Source: Halorhabdus amylolytica
GTDB taxonomy: Archaea > Halobacteriota > Halobacteria > Halobacteriales > Haloarculaceae
Length of the DNA stretch: 64,000 bases
NCBI RefSeq assembly: GCF_004944975.1
Contig: NZ_SPQG01000010.1
Span: 55,395-119,394, forward strand
Reading direction: 5' to 3'
Shown: positions 33,995-42,726 of the stretch, piece by piece
Layout of the letters: each line of letters starts with the position of its first letter
How positions within the stretch are numbered: position 1 is the first letter of the stretch
Position numbers and translations under genes: made by a program
Notes under the pieces: model-generated
What the model was told of the DNA's origin: nothing
The model's input: only the letters and a program-made list of their open reading frames with translations
The model's database searches: none

Positions 33995-36267
33995 TCGGCT
34001 GTCACTCGGCCGTCTCCACGCTCGCCGTCGGTGCGGTCGTCGAGGGCGAACTCGGTGTTGACACCCTCGCCGGAGAGGAGCTGACCAGCGAAGCTGTTGG
34101 CGAGGACGGCCGAGACGGACAGCACCATCGCGAGCATCGCGAACACCGGGTGAACGAGCCCCGTGGTCGCGGCGGCGACACCGACCCCGTTGAACGCGAA
34201 GGCCGTCGCGAGGTTCTGACGGGTCTTCCGGTAGCTCTCGTTCCCGATCTCGTAGGCGTCCATCACGCCACCAAGCCGGTCGCCCATCAGGACGATGTCC
34301 GCCGATTCGATGGCGATGTCGGTCCCGGCGCCGATGGCGATCCCGATGTCGGCCTGCGTGAGTGCGGGAGCGTCGTTGATGCCGTCGCCGACCATCGCTA
34401 CGCGGTGACCCTCGTCCTGCAGGCGACCGATCTCTTCGCGTTTCTCGTCGGGCAGCACGTCGGCCATGACGCGGTCGATACTGACCTCCTCGGCGACCGC
34501 GTCTGCGGTGCGCTCGTTGTCTCCAGTGATCATCACGGGCGTGATGCCGGCGTCTCGCATCCGTTGGATGGTCGCAGCGGCGTCGCTCTTGACCTCGTCA
34601 CCGATACCGATCAGACCGAGTAGGTCACCGTCACGAACAACTCCGGCAACGGTGAGGCCGTGGCCCTGAAGTCGCTCGATGTCGTCGCTCCCCTTCGACA
34701 GGTCGATCCCCTCGTCGCTGAGCCATCCCGGTTTCCCGACCAGCACGTCGTCGCTGGCCACGGTTGCCCGGACGCCCTTGCCGGTCACGGAGTCGAAATC
34801 ATCGGGGTCAGCGTACTCGACATCTTGCTCGTCGGCGAACTCGAGGATCGCATCTGCGAGCGGGTGTTCAGAGAAGGCCTCCGCGCTAGCCGCAGTCGTG
34901 AGTACATCCACCTCGTCGGCACCGAACGCGACGACTTCACTGACGGCGGGTTCGCCGACGGTGATGGTGCCGGTCTTGTCCAACACGATGTGGTCGACGT
35001 CGGGAAATATCTGGAAGGCGTCACCGGAGCGCATCAGGATGCCGCGGTTCGCCGCCTTCCCGCCACCCCGAATTAGGGCGAGCGGTGTCGCCATCCCAAG
35101 CGCACACGGATAGCCGAGGACGAGAACCGCCAAGGCTGCGAACGCCCCGCGCTGGACGTTGGGGGCTGCCCCCCACGCGAGTGGTGCGACCACCCAAAAG
35201 AGGAACGAGAGCGCGGCGATCGTCAAGACGCCGGGGACGAAATACTTGAGCACGCGGTCGGCGAGCTGGATGATGCCGGGCTTCATCGCCCGCGCCTCCT
35301 CGATCTCGCGGGCGACCTGGTTTAGGAACGCGTCCTCCCCGGTTGCAGTTACTTCGATGAGCAGCGTCCCGGTCTCGTTGACGCTGCCACCGATCACCGC
35401 GTCGCCGGCGGCCTTCTCTTCGGGAATGGACTCGCCGGTAGCGACCGACTCGTCGACCATCGATTCGCCCTCGACGACCGTGCCGTCGACGGGGATGTTT
35501 TCGCCGGGCTTGACGCGGACGCGATTGCCAACGTCGAGGTCGTCGACAGGGACCTCCTCGACATCACCGTCATCACTGACGCGGCGTGCCGTGTCGGGCT
35601 GGAGGTCGAGAAGGCCTTGGACGGCTCGGGAAGCTCGCGTGCGGACGATGAGGCTGGTGTACTCCGAAAGGATGTGATAGGTGGTGATGAACACGGAGAC
35701 GGCGAAGAAGTGAACGGTCGGGAAGCTCGGGAAGACGAACAGGCCAAGCAGTCCACCCACGAGTCCGGCGAACGCGCCCGCTTCCAGGAGGACGTGCTGG
35801 TTGAAGATACCCCGGCGCACGCTCTGGAAGGCTTTCTCTTTGATATAGCGGCCGGGCCCGAACATCGTCCCGAGTGCCAGCCCCAGAGTCACCAGATCCA
35901 TCCCGAGAGATGTTGACTCGAAGCGCCCCATCACGAAAATCATCCATCCCATCAGGGCAGCGATAACGATGGATGCGCCACCGGCGATGAGGAGGCGACG
36001 CTTGCCGTCGGAGAGTTCGGCCTGCTGTTGCTCGTACCGCTTCGCTTTGTCAGGGTCGCGGATGGTGTACCCGAGGTCTCGGAGCGTGTCCTTTACCTCG
36101 ACCTCGCTCAGCAGGTCGTCGTCGTATTCGACGAGAACTTCCTCGTGGGCGAGACTCACGTCGACGTCCTCAACGCCGTCGGTTCGACTGTAGGCCTTCT
36201 TGATGCTCTCGGCACAGAACGAGCAGGACATCCCCCCGACGTTGAATTGGTCGTGTGTCGTTCCCAT
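33991..36267 (-). CDS. copA: CopA-type P1B heavy-metal ATPase
   Basis: A 758-residue P-type ATPase. The N-terminal HMA domain has CSFC at Cys15 and Cys18. The body has TGES, DKTGTIT (phosphorylation site near 428), the HP motif in SEHPLADAI and MVGDGINDAPALTQA. The transmembrane metal motif reads GYPCALGMATP near 385, Tyr-Pro-Cys where most Cu-ATPases have Cys-Pro-Cys. It exports Cu(I) or a similar soft metal. The neighbouring copZ and divergent regulator support copper; the motif change leaves specificity open. Confidence 0.88.
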   Translation of the reverse strand: MGTTHDQFNVGGMSCSFCAESIKKAYSRTDGVEDVDVSLAHEEVLVEYDDDLLSEVEVKDTLRDLGYTIRDPDKAKRYEQQQAELSDGKRRLLIAGGASIVIAALMGWMIFVMGRFESTSLGMDLVTLGLALGTMFGPGRYIKEKAFQSVRRGIFNQHVLLEAGAFAGLVGGLLGLFVFPSFPTVHFFAVSVFITTYHILSEYTSLIVRTRASRAVQGLLDLQPDTARRVSDDGDVEEVPVDDLDVGNRVRVKPGENIPVDGTVVEGESMVDESVATGESIPEEKAAGDAVIGGSVNETGTLLIEVTATGEDAFLNQVAREIEEARAMKPGIIQLADRVLKYFVPGVLTIAALSFLFWVVAPLAWGAAPNVQRGAFAALAVLVLGYPCALGMATPLALIRGGGKAANRGILMRSGDAFQIFPDVDHIVLDKTGTITVGEPAVSEVVAFGADEVDVLTTAASAEAFSEHPLADAILEFADEQDVEYADPDDFDSVTGKGVRATVASDDVLVGKPGWLSDEGIDLSKGSDDIERLQGHGLTVAGVVRDGDLLGLIGIGDEVKSDAAATIQRMRDAGITPVMITGDNERTADAVAEEVSIDRVMADVLPDEKREEIGRLQDEGHRVAMVGDGINDAPALTQADIGIAIGAGTDIAIESADIVLMGDRLGGVMDAYEIGNESYRKTRQNLATAFAFNGVGVAAATTGLVHPVFAMLAMVLSVSAVLANSFAGQLLSGEGVNTEFALDDRTDGERGDGRVTAD

Positions 36268-36276
36268 CGTACCTGT

Positions 36277-36302
36277 TGGTTATCGTGCGACGCGGATAAC
36301 CA
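36277..36302. promoter_or_regulatory. Operator-like palindrome between copA and its regulator
   Basis: TGGTTATC-N10-GATAACCA is a perfect 8-bp inverted repeat, 10 bp upstream of the copA start and 97 bp from the divergent regulator start. Confidence 0.6.
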
Positions 36303-36398
36303 TTATGACGAGAGTTATAGCGGTCTCGATATCATACTACCACTGTCGTTGGAATGGCGTTACTCTTACTGTCGTTGTCCGTCTATGTCGTCACAAGA

Positions 36399-36998
36399 AT
36401 GACGCTCCTCGAATCTGACGTGCCGATCCGCGAAGTCGTGACGACGGACCCGGAGAAAGCGAAGGCACTGGAGAACGATGTCCGGGTGAAGATCCTCGAC
36501 ATGCTCGCAACCGAGGAAATGACGATCGAGGAGATCCACGACGAACTGCATCGTCGTGGCGAAGAAAAGGCGGAGACGACGGTGCGCCACCACGTGAACG
36601 TCCTGAAGGATGCGGGGATGGTCGAGATTGCCCGGCTCGAAGAAGCTGGTGGGGGGACGCGGAAGTACTACAAGTCGAACACGCGGATTTTTTCGTATGA
36701 CCTACCAGAGGACGCTGAGCAGACGCTCGCTGGGGCGCAGGAAACCGCGGCAGCCGAATTAGCAGGGCTCGTTGAGACGCTCTATGGGGAGCACGGCGAC
36801 GACATCGAAGCGGTGGCACGAGAAATGAAGCCGTGCGAGTACTGTGCAACACAGCATTACGAGGAGTTCGTCCTCCGTGAACTGCTAAATCGCGCGCTTA
36901 TTGACCTTACTGAGAATGGGACGCTGGAGAGTGTTCGGCGTGATTCAGAAGACGCCGGCGATGAAGCCGAGTCCCATGACGATGAGGACGGTCGCTGA
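36399..36998 (+). CDS. ArsR/HTH-type metal regulator
   Basis: 199 residues from the ATG at 36399. A winged helix spans about 28-85 (NDVRVKILDMLATEEMTIEE, then TTVRHHVNVLKDAGMVEI, GGGTRKYYKSN). A C-terminal CEYC pair in MKPCEYCATQHYEEF could bind metal. It is divergent from copA with a palindrome between, so it is the likely copA regulator. The last 54 bp overlap the convergent nickel permease gene. Confidence 0.78.
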   Translation: MTLLESDVPIREVVTTDPEKAKALENDVRVKILDMLATEEMTIEEIHDELHRRGEEKAETTVRHHVNVLKDAGMVEIARLEEAGGGTRKYYKSNTRIFSYDLPEDAEQTLAGAQETAAAELAGLVETLYGEHGDDIEAVAREMKPCEYCATQHYEEFVLRELLNRALIDLTENGTLESVRRDSEDAGDEAESHDDEDGR

Positions 36999-37766
36999 GA
37001 ACAGCGGCAGGTACGGTGTATACCGCTCGACTGTTTCTTCGTACTCCTGATAGCCGGCGATGAGGAGCATCGTTAACCCGACAATGCCGACGATGACCGT
37101 CAGCGCATACGCAGTCATCAGCTCCAGACAGTACGTCGAACCGGCACAGAGGCCGATAATCTCGAATTCTTCTTCGTGAGCGAACCCGAGGACGAATGCG
37201 AACCAGGCGATTCCGAGGAGTCCGCGGTCGGCGTCAGGAGCCGGATCGGTCCCGTGCTCGTGGGAGTGCCCTCCGATTTTTCCAAGCCGAATTTTCACCC
37301 GTGTAAGGAGCCCATCCGGGGAGTGTTCGTGCGTGGGTGGCGTGCCGTGACTGTGGTGGCTCGACTGCTCCTCCGTATGCTCATCGTGGTCGTGTCCGTG
37401 GCTGTCCTCGTGCTGGTGAGAATGGCCGTGCGTGTACTCTCGAATCCCGAGTCCGATGAGTAAGACGCCTGCGACGATGCTGACTGGACCGCCGATGGAA
37501 ACGCCGCCAAGAATCGAGATCGGCTCGTTCACTTGGGTCAGCTGAAAGTAGGATTTCGCGTAGAAGAACACGCCGACCATCGCCAGACTGCTAATGAGGT
37601 GGCCGATGCCGATCAGCGAGCTGGCGGCGAGTCCGTAGAGCCACTTATTGGATTGATCGAGTGCATAACTCGCGGCGACCGGCCATCCGTGTCCGGGCTC
37701 GATGCCGTGCACGAATCCGAGCGCAATCGCGCCGACCAACAGTGGAAACGCCTCGCCGTGGAGCAT
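36945..37766 (-). CDS. NicO/RcnA-like nickel/cobalt permease
   Basis: A 273-residue membrane protein with about six to seven helices. The first helix has GFVHGIEPGHGWPVAASYA; a later one has GFAHEEEFEIIGLCAG. Between them is a His-rich loop (HGHSHQHEDSHGHDHDEH and following residues, about 112-145). This matches the NicO/UreH/RcnA group that moves Ni or Co. A NikR-type regulator is divergent upstream, which supports nickel and implies homeostasis. Import or export cannot be told from sequence. Confidence 0.82.
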   Translation of the reverse strand: MLHGEAFPLLVGAIALGFVHGIEPGHGWPVAASYALDQSNKWLYGLAASSLIGIGHLISSLAMVGVFFYAKSYFQLTQVNEPISILGGVSIGGPVSIVAGVLLIGLGIREYTHGHSHQHEDSHGHDHDEHTEEQSSHHSHGTPPTHEHSPDGLLTRVKIRLGKIGGHSHEHGTDPAPDADRGLLGIAWFAFVLGFAHEEEFEIIGLCAGSTYCLELMTAYALTVIVGIVGLTMLLIAGYQEYEETVERYTPYLPLFSATVLIVMGLGFIAGVF

Positions 37767-37869
37767 TCATATATTCCTCTATCCCTGCGCTGTATAGCGG
37801 TTGTTAAGACTGAAACGTGAATTCCGTAATAATCGAGGGGTCAAGACAGTAGGGGATCAATTGGGGAGT

Positions 37870-38277
37870 ATGCGCACGAGCTTGAACGTGTCTGAGGACA
37901 TTCTCGAGGAGTTCGACGAGACATGGCAGGCTGAGGGGTTGGACTCCCGCTCGCGGGCGATTCGTGAAGCGATGCAGGAATACATCGAGGGACATTCACA
38001 ACTCGAGGAGGTTTCAGGCGAGGTCGTCGCTGTACTGGCATTCGATTACCAGCACCACGAGGTGATTCACGATCTCCATTCGGCCCAGCACCAGTTTCAG
38101 GACGTCATCGAAACGATGAGCCATACCCACCAGGGCGAGTGGTGTTTAGAGACCGTCTTCTGTCATGGCGATGCGGCGCGGGTGCGGGAACTCGTGTATC
38201 GGCTCCGTGATTTCGATGGGGTTGGTCGTGTGAAGACGATGCTCCTCCGCAGTACTGCGCCGGCCGACCCGGAGTGA
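37870..38277 (+). CDS. nikR: NikR-like nickel-responsive regulator
   Basis: A 135-residue CopG/NikR repressor. The N-terminal ribbon-helix-helix is MRTSLNVSEDILEEFDETW and DSRSRAIREAMQEYI. The ACT-like metal domain has HHEVIHDLHSAQHQF and then His85, His87 and Cys92 in HTHQGEWCLETV, close to the His-x-His-x5-Cys ligand set of NikR. The ATG at 37870 follows the family start. It is divergent from the nickel permease and should control it. Confidence 0.88.
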   Translation: MRTSLNVSEDILEEFDETWQAEGLDSRSRAIREAMQEYIEGHSQLEEVSGEVVAVLAFDYQHHEVIHDLHSAQHQFQDVIETMSHTHQGEWCLETVFCHGDAARVRELVYRLRDFDGVGRVKTMLLRSTAPADPE

Positions 38278-38280
38278 GAT

Positions 38281-39735
38281 TCACTCGATACAGCAGCTCA
38301 TCGTCGATATGTCCCGTCGGAACGCCTGACAGGCCTGTTTGAACGCCTCGGAGAACGTCGGGAACGGGTGGACGGTGTCGATGATGTCGTCGACCGTGAG
38401 GCCGAACGTCACCGCAAGCGTGGCTTCCATAATTATGTCGGCGGCACGGGGGCCGACCATGTGGACGCCGACGATCTCGTCAGTCTCGTGGTGTTTGACG
38501 ACTTGGACGAGGCCATCCGTGTTCTCGACGGCCTTCGCTCGCGGGACATCCGCCATCTGGACGGTTCGGCACGAGCAGGTGCCGTGCTCGTCCATATACT
38601 CGCGTTCTGTCGTCCCGACTGCGGCGACTTCCGGGCTGGTGAACACGACTGCTGGCACCGCGTCGTAGTCGATGCTGACGCCCTCGTTGCCGAACGCGTT
38701 CTTGACGGCGTGATTGCCCTCCTTGGCGGCGACGGTCTCCAGTTCGGGCTCGCCGATCACGTCGCCCGCCGCGTAGATGTCGGGATTCGTCGTCTGGAAG
38801 TACTCGTCGACACGAATCGTCCCGTCGGGGTTCGTTTCGATCCCAACCGTTTCGAGGCCGATGCCCTCGCTATTCGGCTGGACGCCGGTCGCGACGAACA
38901 GCGCGTCGCCGGTGACCGTTCGCTCGTCTCCGTCGATGGTCGTTTCGACGGCGACGCCTGACTGAATCGCTTCGGCGCCGCCGTCGGCTGCTAGCGTGCG
39001 GACGCGCTGGAAGTCGTTGCCGGTGATCACCTCGATGCCCTCCTCCTCGAATGCACGCTGCATCTCGCGACCAAGTTGGCCTTCCATGTCCGAGAGGACG
39101 CGGTCGGAGCGCTGGAGAACCGTCACGTCGATGCCGACACGGTGCAGGATCTGTCCCCACTCCAGCGCGATGTATCCCCCACCGAGCATTAGGATACTCT
39201 CGGGAAGGTCGCGCTCCTCGAGGATGGTCTCACTCGTGTAGTAGTCGACGTCGTAGAGGCCGTCGATGGGCGGCGCCCACGGTGAACTGCCGGTCGCGAC
39301 GAGGGCCTTCTTCCCAGTAATGTGTGCGCCCTCGTCGGCGCCGTCGACGACCTCGATGGTAGTATCGTCGACCAGCTGGCCGTACCCCTCGTAGATGTCG
39401 ATCTCGAAGTGCTCGGCGACGTCGACGTAGTTCTCCTGCCGGAACCGCTCGACGAGTTCGTCGGTGTCGTTGAGGGCGGCGGCCCAATCGACGGTCGGCT
39501 CCTCGGGGTATCGAACGGCGTCGAAGGGGTTCTCCGACGCTGCAGCTCCGCTCTCGGCGACGGCAAGGAGATGCTTACTCGGAACACAGCCGACGTTCAC
39601 GCACGTCCCGCCGATGGGCAAGCCGGTATTCACCATCGCTGTCGAGAGATCGCGTCGACTCGCTTCGGTGATTGCGGCGAAGGCTGCGGCGCCGCCACCG
39701 AGAATCACGAGATCGTAGTCGGCTGTCTGAGTCAT
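38281..39735 (-). CDS. merA: Mercury(II) reductase (MerA)
   Basis: A 484-residue FAD-dependent pyridine-nucleotide disulfide oxidoreductase. The N-terminal dinucleotide fold is VILGGGAAAFAA. The redox disulfide is GTCVNVGCVPSK (Cys45/Cys50), and the protein ends in CC (481-482) as SCCIE, the vicinal cysteines that pass Hg(II) to the active site in MerA. There is no N-terminal HMA domain. It reduces Hg(II) to volatile Hg(0). The stop lies 3 bp from the convergent nikR stop; an HxlR regulator is divergent upstream. Confidence 0.9.
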   Translation of the reverse strand: MTQTADYDLVILGGGAAAFAAITEASRRDLSTAMVNTGLPIGGTCVNVGCVPSKHLLAVAESGAAASENPFDAVRYPEEPTVDWAAALNDTDELVERFRQENYVDVAEHFEIDIYEGYGQLVDDTTIEVVDGADEGAHITGKKALVATGSSPWAPPIDGLYDVDYYTSETILEERDLPESILMLGGGYIALEWGQILHRVGIDVTVLQRSDRVLSDMEGQLGREMQRAFEEEGIEVITGNDFQRVRTLAADGGAEAIQSGVAVETTIDGDERTVTGDALFVATGVQPNSEGIGLETVGIETNPDGTIRVDEYFQTTNPDIYAAGDVIGEPELETVAAKEGNHAVKNAFGNEGVSIDYDAVPAVVFTSPEVAAVGTTEREYMDEHGTCSCRTVQMADVPRAKAVENTDGLVQVVKHHETDEIVGVHMVGPRAADIIMEATLAVTFGLTVDDIIDTVHPFPTFSEAFKQACQAFRRDISTMSCCIE

Positions 39736-39768
39736 CTGTGCCTATACTTTACGACGGGAAGTTCTTGT

Positions 39769-39793
39769 ACTCCAGAGTCCGAAGCTATGGAGT
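39769..39793. promoter_or_regulatory. Operator candidate between merA and the HxlR regulator
   Basis: ACTCCA-N13-TGGAGT is a 6-bp inverted repeat; the direct repeat CGAAGCTATGG occurs at about 39780 and again at the regulator start. Either could be the regulator site. Confidence 0.4.
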
Positions 39794-39813
39794 AGGTTGG
39801 AGGCCACGAAGCT

Positions 39814-40158
39814 ATGGCAGACACTACGTCATCGGCGCCCGCGTGCGATGTCGAGGGGACGTGCTACTGTCCGCTCACGGGTGTCATCGACACGTTGAGC
39901 CGGAAATACGCGATGCAACTCGTCAGCATCATCGGCGCACACGATTCGCTGCGGTTCGCGGAGATTGAGGAGCACCTCCCGACGGCGAGTACCTCGACAA
40001 TCTCGAAACGACTCGACGAGTTCGAGGAGGCAGGACTCGTCTCACGGACGCAGTACAACGAAATTCCACCACGCGTCGAATACGCGCTAACTGACGAGGG
40101 TGATGAGATTCGTTCGAGATTAGAACCGCTTCTTGAGTGGGCGACGGCGAACTCCTGA
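39814..40158 (+). CDS. HxlR-family winged-helix regulator
   Basis: A 114-residue HxlR protein: CPLTGVIDTLSRKYAMQLVS, FAEIEEHLPTASTSTISKRL and GLVSRTQYNEIPPRVEYALT, ending TDEGDEI. HxlR proteins often sense electrophiles or metals through cysteines; here C11, C17 and C19 cluster at the N-terminus (ACDVEGTCYC). It is divergent from merA, so it probably regulates mercury resistance in place of MerR, which I do not see. Confidence 0.82.
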   Translation: MADTTSSAPACDVEGTCYCPLTGVIDTLSRKYAMQLVSIIGAHDSLRFAEIEEHLPTASTSTISKRLDEFEEAGLVSRTQYNEIPPRVEYALTDEGDEIRSRLEPLLEWATANS

Positions 40159-40259
40159 CGTACGGACTTTAGTGAATTTCATCCCACATCAAGTGGTGAG
40201 CAATTCAGATCGGAGTGCTGACCCAATGACTATCCTGTCTTCGTGTGCTACTATGTCGT

Positions 40260-40814
40260 ATGATAAACGAGGGAGCGTCTGCACCGTCATTTACTCTTCC
40301 GGGTCTCCGTGACGGAGAACAAACCGGGTACTGCTTGGATGAGTCAACAGCCAATGATCGGGCTGCGTTGCTGGTATTTTACCCGTTTGATTTCAGTCCT
40401 ATTTGTACAAACGAACTGTGTGCGATTCGCGATGCAGAGTGGTTTCAGCTAACGCCCGCTCTCGATGTCTGGGCAATTTCTGGTGACAGCGTCTACGCCC
40501 ATCGAGCATTCGCCGAGGAATACGGCCTCAATTTCCCGTTACTTAGTGATAGTTCCGGGCGGGTTGCCGAGTCATATGACATCTGTTATGATGAATGGGA
40601 GAACCACGAGCGCGTCCCGCAGCGTGCCGTGTTTCTCATTGATTCCGAGCAAACGATTCGATACGCCTGGGCGACAGAAGATGCACTCGAGAAGCCGGAT
40701 TTCTTCCCGGTTAAAGACGCTCTTGATACGCTTGAAGCGGAACGTGATGAATTCGGTCCTGAGGATGTCGAATTAGTAGTCGAATATAACGAGGAACCGG
40801 AATCTCTAACGTAG
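40260..40814 (+). CDS. Peroxiredoxin (AhpC/TSA family)
   Basis: 184 residues from the ATG at 40260. Peroxidatic Cys49 lies in DFSPICTNELC, with Cys54 five residues on as a possible resolving Cys; VWAISGDSVYAHRAFAEEY and PQRAVFLIDSEQTIRYAW follow. This is a BCP/AhpE-like thiol peroxidase that reduces peroxides. It follows the HxlR gene by 101 bp on the same strand and may protect against metal-induced oxidative stress. Confidence 0.85.
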   Translation: MINEGASAPSFTLPGLRDGEQTGYCLDESTANDRAALLVFYPFDFSPICTNELCAIRDAEWFQLTPALDVWAISGDSVYAHRAFAEEYGLNFPLLSDSSGRVAESYDICYDEWENHERVPQRAVFLIDSEQTIRYAWATEDALEKPDFFPVKDALDTLEAERDEFGPEDVELVVEYNEEPESLT

Positions 40815-40856
40815 ACTGCTATTTTAGGATTGTATCAGTGAACGCCGCTCCGACAA

Positions 40857-42062
40857 TCAGCTCATGGCATCTTGGAACCGCTCACGAAGCGCGTCCTCGC
40901 GCTCCTCGAACTGGTTGACCTTCTCTTGCAGATCGTCGCTGATGCGCTCGATGCTCGCGAGCGCGCGCTCGCCGGCGAGCGACGCCTGCGACCCGTCATC
41001 GCCGTCTGTCTCCAGCTCCTCCTCGTAAGCGCGTTCGACGCGCTCGATGGTGCCCTCCGGGTTGAACAGGATGTCGTTGGCCGTGCGAACGTAGCCGTCC
41101 AGCGACGCACCCTCCTTGCCTTGGAAGAAGTGGGTGAGCGCGTACGTGGCGCCGGAATGCAGCGTCCACATATCGATCTCGACGGGGGAGGTCGCGTTGG
41201 CCTCCGCATCACTCGCAGCGCGCTCGGCCAGGTAGTCCGGGAAGCCCAGAAGACTGTAAAACTCCGTGACGGTGAACGGGAGCTCCGAGAAGTCGAGGTC
41301 GATGTCCTGGGCGTCCCGGATGAACTCGAATAGGTCGTCGGCGACGAGTTCGACCTGTGCGAGAAGCTCCTCCCACCAGGTGCGGAAGTTCCGCACGTCG
41401 CCGACGTGTTTGATGACCTCCTTGTCGGTGAGCGAACGCATCGTATTTGAACAGTACCCGTCCTGGGCGAACCCCTCGACGTAGACGGCGTGCTCACCGA
41501 AGAAGTCGTAGCCCGACGTGACGCCCATCGTGATCGGGTCCGACCGGCCGGGAAGGCGCACTTCGAGGCCGTCGAACATGATGTCCATATGGACCTCGCC
41601 GCCGCCCCGGTAGCGACGAATCTCGCCGAACATCACGTCACCCAGCGGCGTTCGGTCGATAGTCTCCTCCCGAAGGACCTCCTCCAGAGGGCCGTAGACG
41701 TCGACCGGGTTGATGATCGAGTACGAGTCGGTCGGAATATGGAACAAAGAATCCGTTTCGGCGTCCTCCTCACGGGCCTGCTCTCGAGCGCGACTCGGCT
41801 CGACGAGCGCGTTGAACCGCTCCGTCTCGACCCACTCGTCGGTGTACGGATTCTGGTACGCCACGGTCGTCTCGACGGCCTGCGGGAGGTCGCGGATCGC
41901 CTCAGCGAAGCTCACGGTGTCTTTGCCGCCGTGACGCTGACGATACCACTCGGGTAGTTCGGTGTCGGTACGTCCATCGACGCCTGCGAAGATGGTTCTC
42001 GACTCTGGGTCTTTCATCGTAGTCACCTCGACGCAGGAACGCTCATCGACGGCTGCCTGCAT
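40857..42062 (-). CDS. DUF932-like plasmid/phage protein
   Basis: A 401-residue protein; an in-frame ATG at 42017 (MKDPESRTIF) is an alternative start. The middle resembles the DUF932 plasmid/phage family: DSYSIINPVDVYGPLEEVL, then MDIMFDGLEVRLPG, GVTSGYDFFGEHAVYVEGFA and CSNTMRSLTDKEV. The C-terminal 70 residues are helical and coiled-coil-like. DUF932 function is unknown, but members are carried by plasmids and phages. A leader hairpin and a TTAACCAAC palindrome lie upstream. Confidence 0.65.
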   Translation of the reverse strand: MQAAVDERSCVEVTTMKDPESRTIFAGVDGRTDTELPEWYRQRHGGKDTVSFAEAIRDLPQAVETTVAYQNPYTDEWVETERFNALVEPSRAREQAREEDAETDSLFHIPTDSYSIINPVDVYGPLEEVLREETIDRTPLGDVMFGEIRRYRGGGEVHMDIMFDGLEVRLPGRSDPITMGVTSGYDFFGEHAVYVEGFAQDGYCSNTMRSLTDKEVIKHVGDVRNFRTWWEELLAQVELVADDLFEFIRDAQDIDLDFSELPFTVTEFYSLLGFPDYLAERAASDAEANATSPVEIDMWTLHSGATYALTHFFQGKEGASLDGYVRTANDILFNPEGTIERVERAYEEELETDGDDGSQASLAGERALASIERISDDLQEKVNQFEEREDALRERFQDAMS

Positions 42063-42075
42063 CGTCTCGCGCCCT

Positions 42076-42094
42076 GCGCCCCTCTGCCGGGCGC
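42076..42094 (-). promoter_or_regulatory. Leader hairpin of the DUF932-like gene
   Basis: The gene strand reads GCGCCCGGCAGAGGGGCGC, 13 bp upstream of the start. Confidence 0.6.
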
Positions 42095-42109
42095 AACAAC
42101 AACACCACG

Positions 42110-42150
42110 TTAACCAACACTAACCTAGGAAGCGGCTGTCTGTTGGTTAA
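42110..42150. promoter_or_regulatory. TTAACCAAC palindrome, copy f
   Basis: Perfect 10-bp arms with a 21-bp spacer, 15 bp beyond the leader hairpin of the DUF932-like gene. Confidence 0.78.
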
Positions 42151-42183
42151 TCGAACCACCGTCGGGAAACTGTCGCACTGTCG

Positions 42184-42726
42184 TTACTCGGTGCTGGAGC
42201 GGCGTAGCCGAACCTGCTCCGGGTTCGGAACCCAGGGATGGTCCTCCCAGCAGTGAAGGGCGTGAGCATGGGGCGACTCGAACTCGGCTCCGCAGGATCC
42301 ACACTCGTAGACATCGTCGGGCCAGGGCTCACTGACGTACATCGCTGTCACCGTCGTCCCAACCGGCTCGGGAGCTCCGCTTCGCTGAACGTACCGGTAG
42401 CCGCGAACCGTCCGTTGACGGATCGCTGTCCGGGCAATCTCGGCGGGTTTGCCGTCGGGGAGATACACCCAGCGAACGAAGTCGTCGACCGACTCCTTGG
42501 CCGAGGGCTGGAGGATGAACCACCGCTCGTGGGCATCCCGGAACAGGTAGCGTTCAGTTCCCCTGTTTTGGAGGTACACCGGGTCACCTTGGCCGGGGAT
42601 GAGTCGCAGCCCCTGGGCCGGTGATATCGGGTCCAACAGTCGCTCGACTACAGATGGATCGCGCTCCGGCTGGTTGTCCGAGTCTTCCTCTGCTGCAAAC
42701 TCATCGAGACGAGCATTCGTAGTCAC
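42184..42726 (-). CDS. C2H2-type zinc-finger hypothetical protein
   Basis: 180 residues from a GTG at 42726 that overlaps the upstream stop as GTGA; a GTG at 42735 is also in frame. The centre is strand-rich (VYLQNRGTERYLFRDAHERW, WVYLPDGKPAEIARTAIRQR). The C-terminus holds a zinc finger CGSCGAEFESPHAHALHCWE. Last gene of a coupled run (45278 to 42184). The finger suggests nucleic-acid or protein contacts; no family recognised. Confidence 0.62.
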   Translation of the reverse strand: MTTNARLDEFAAEEDSDNQPERDPSVVERLLDPISPAQGLRLIPGQGDPVYLQNRGTERYLFRDAHERWFILQPSAKESVDDFVRWVYLPDGKPAEIARTAIRQRTVRGYRYVQRSGAPEPVGTTVTAMYVSEPWPDDVYECGSCGAEFESPHAHALHCWEDHPWVPNPEQVRLRRSSTE

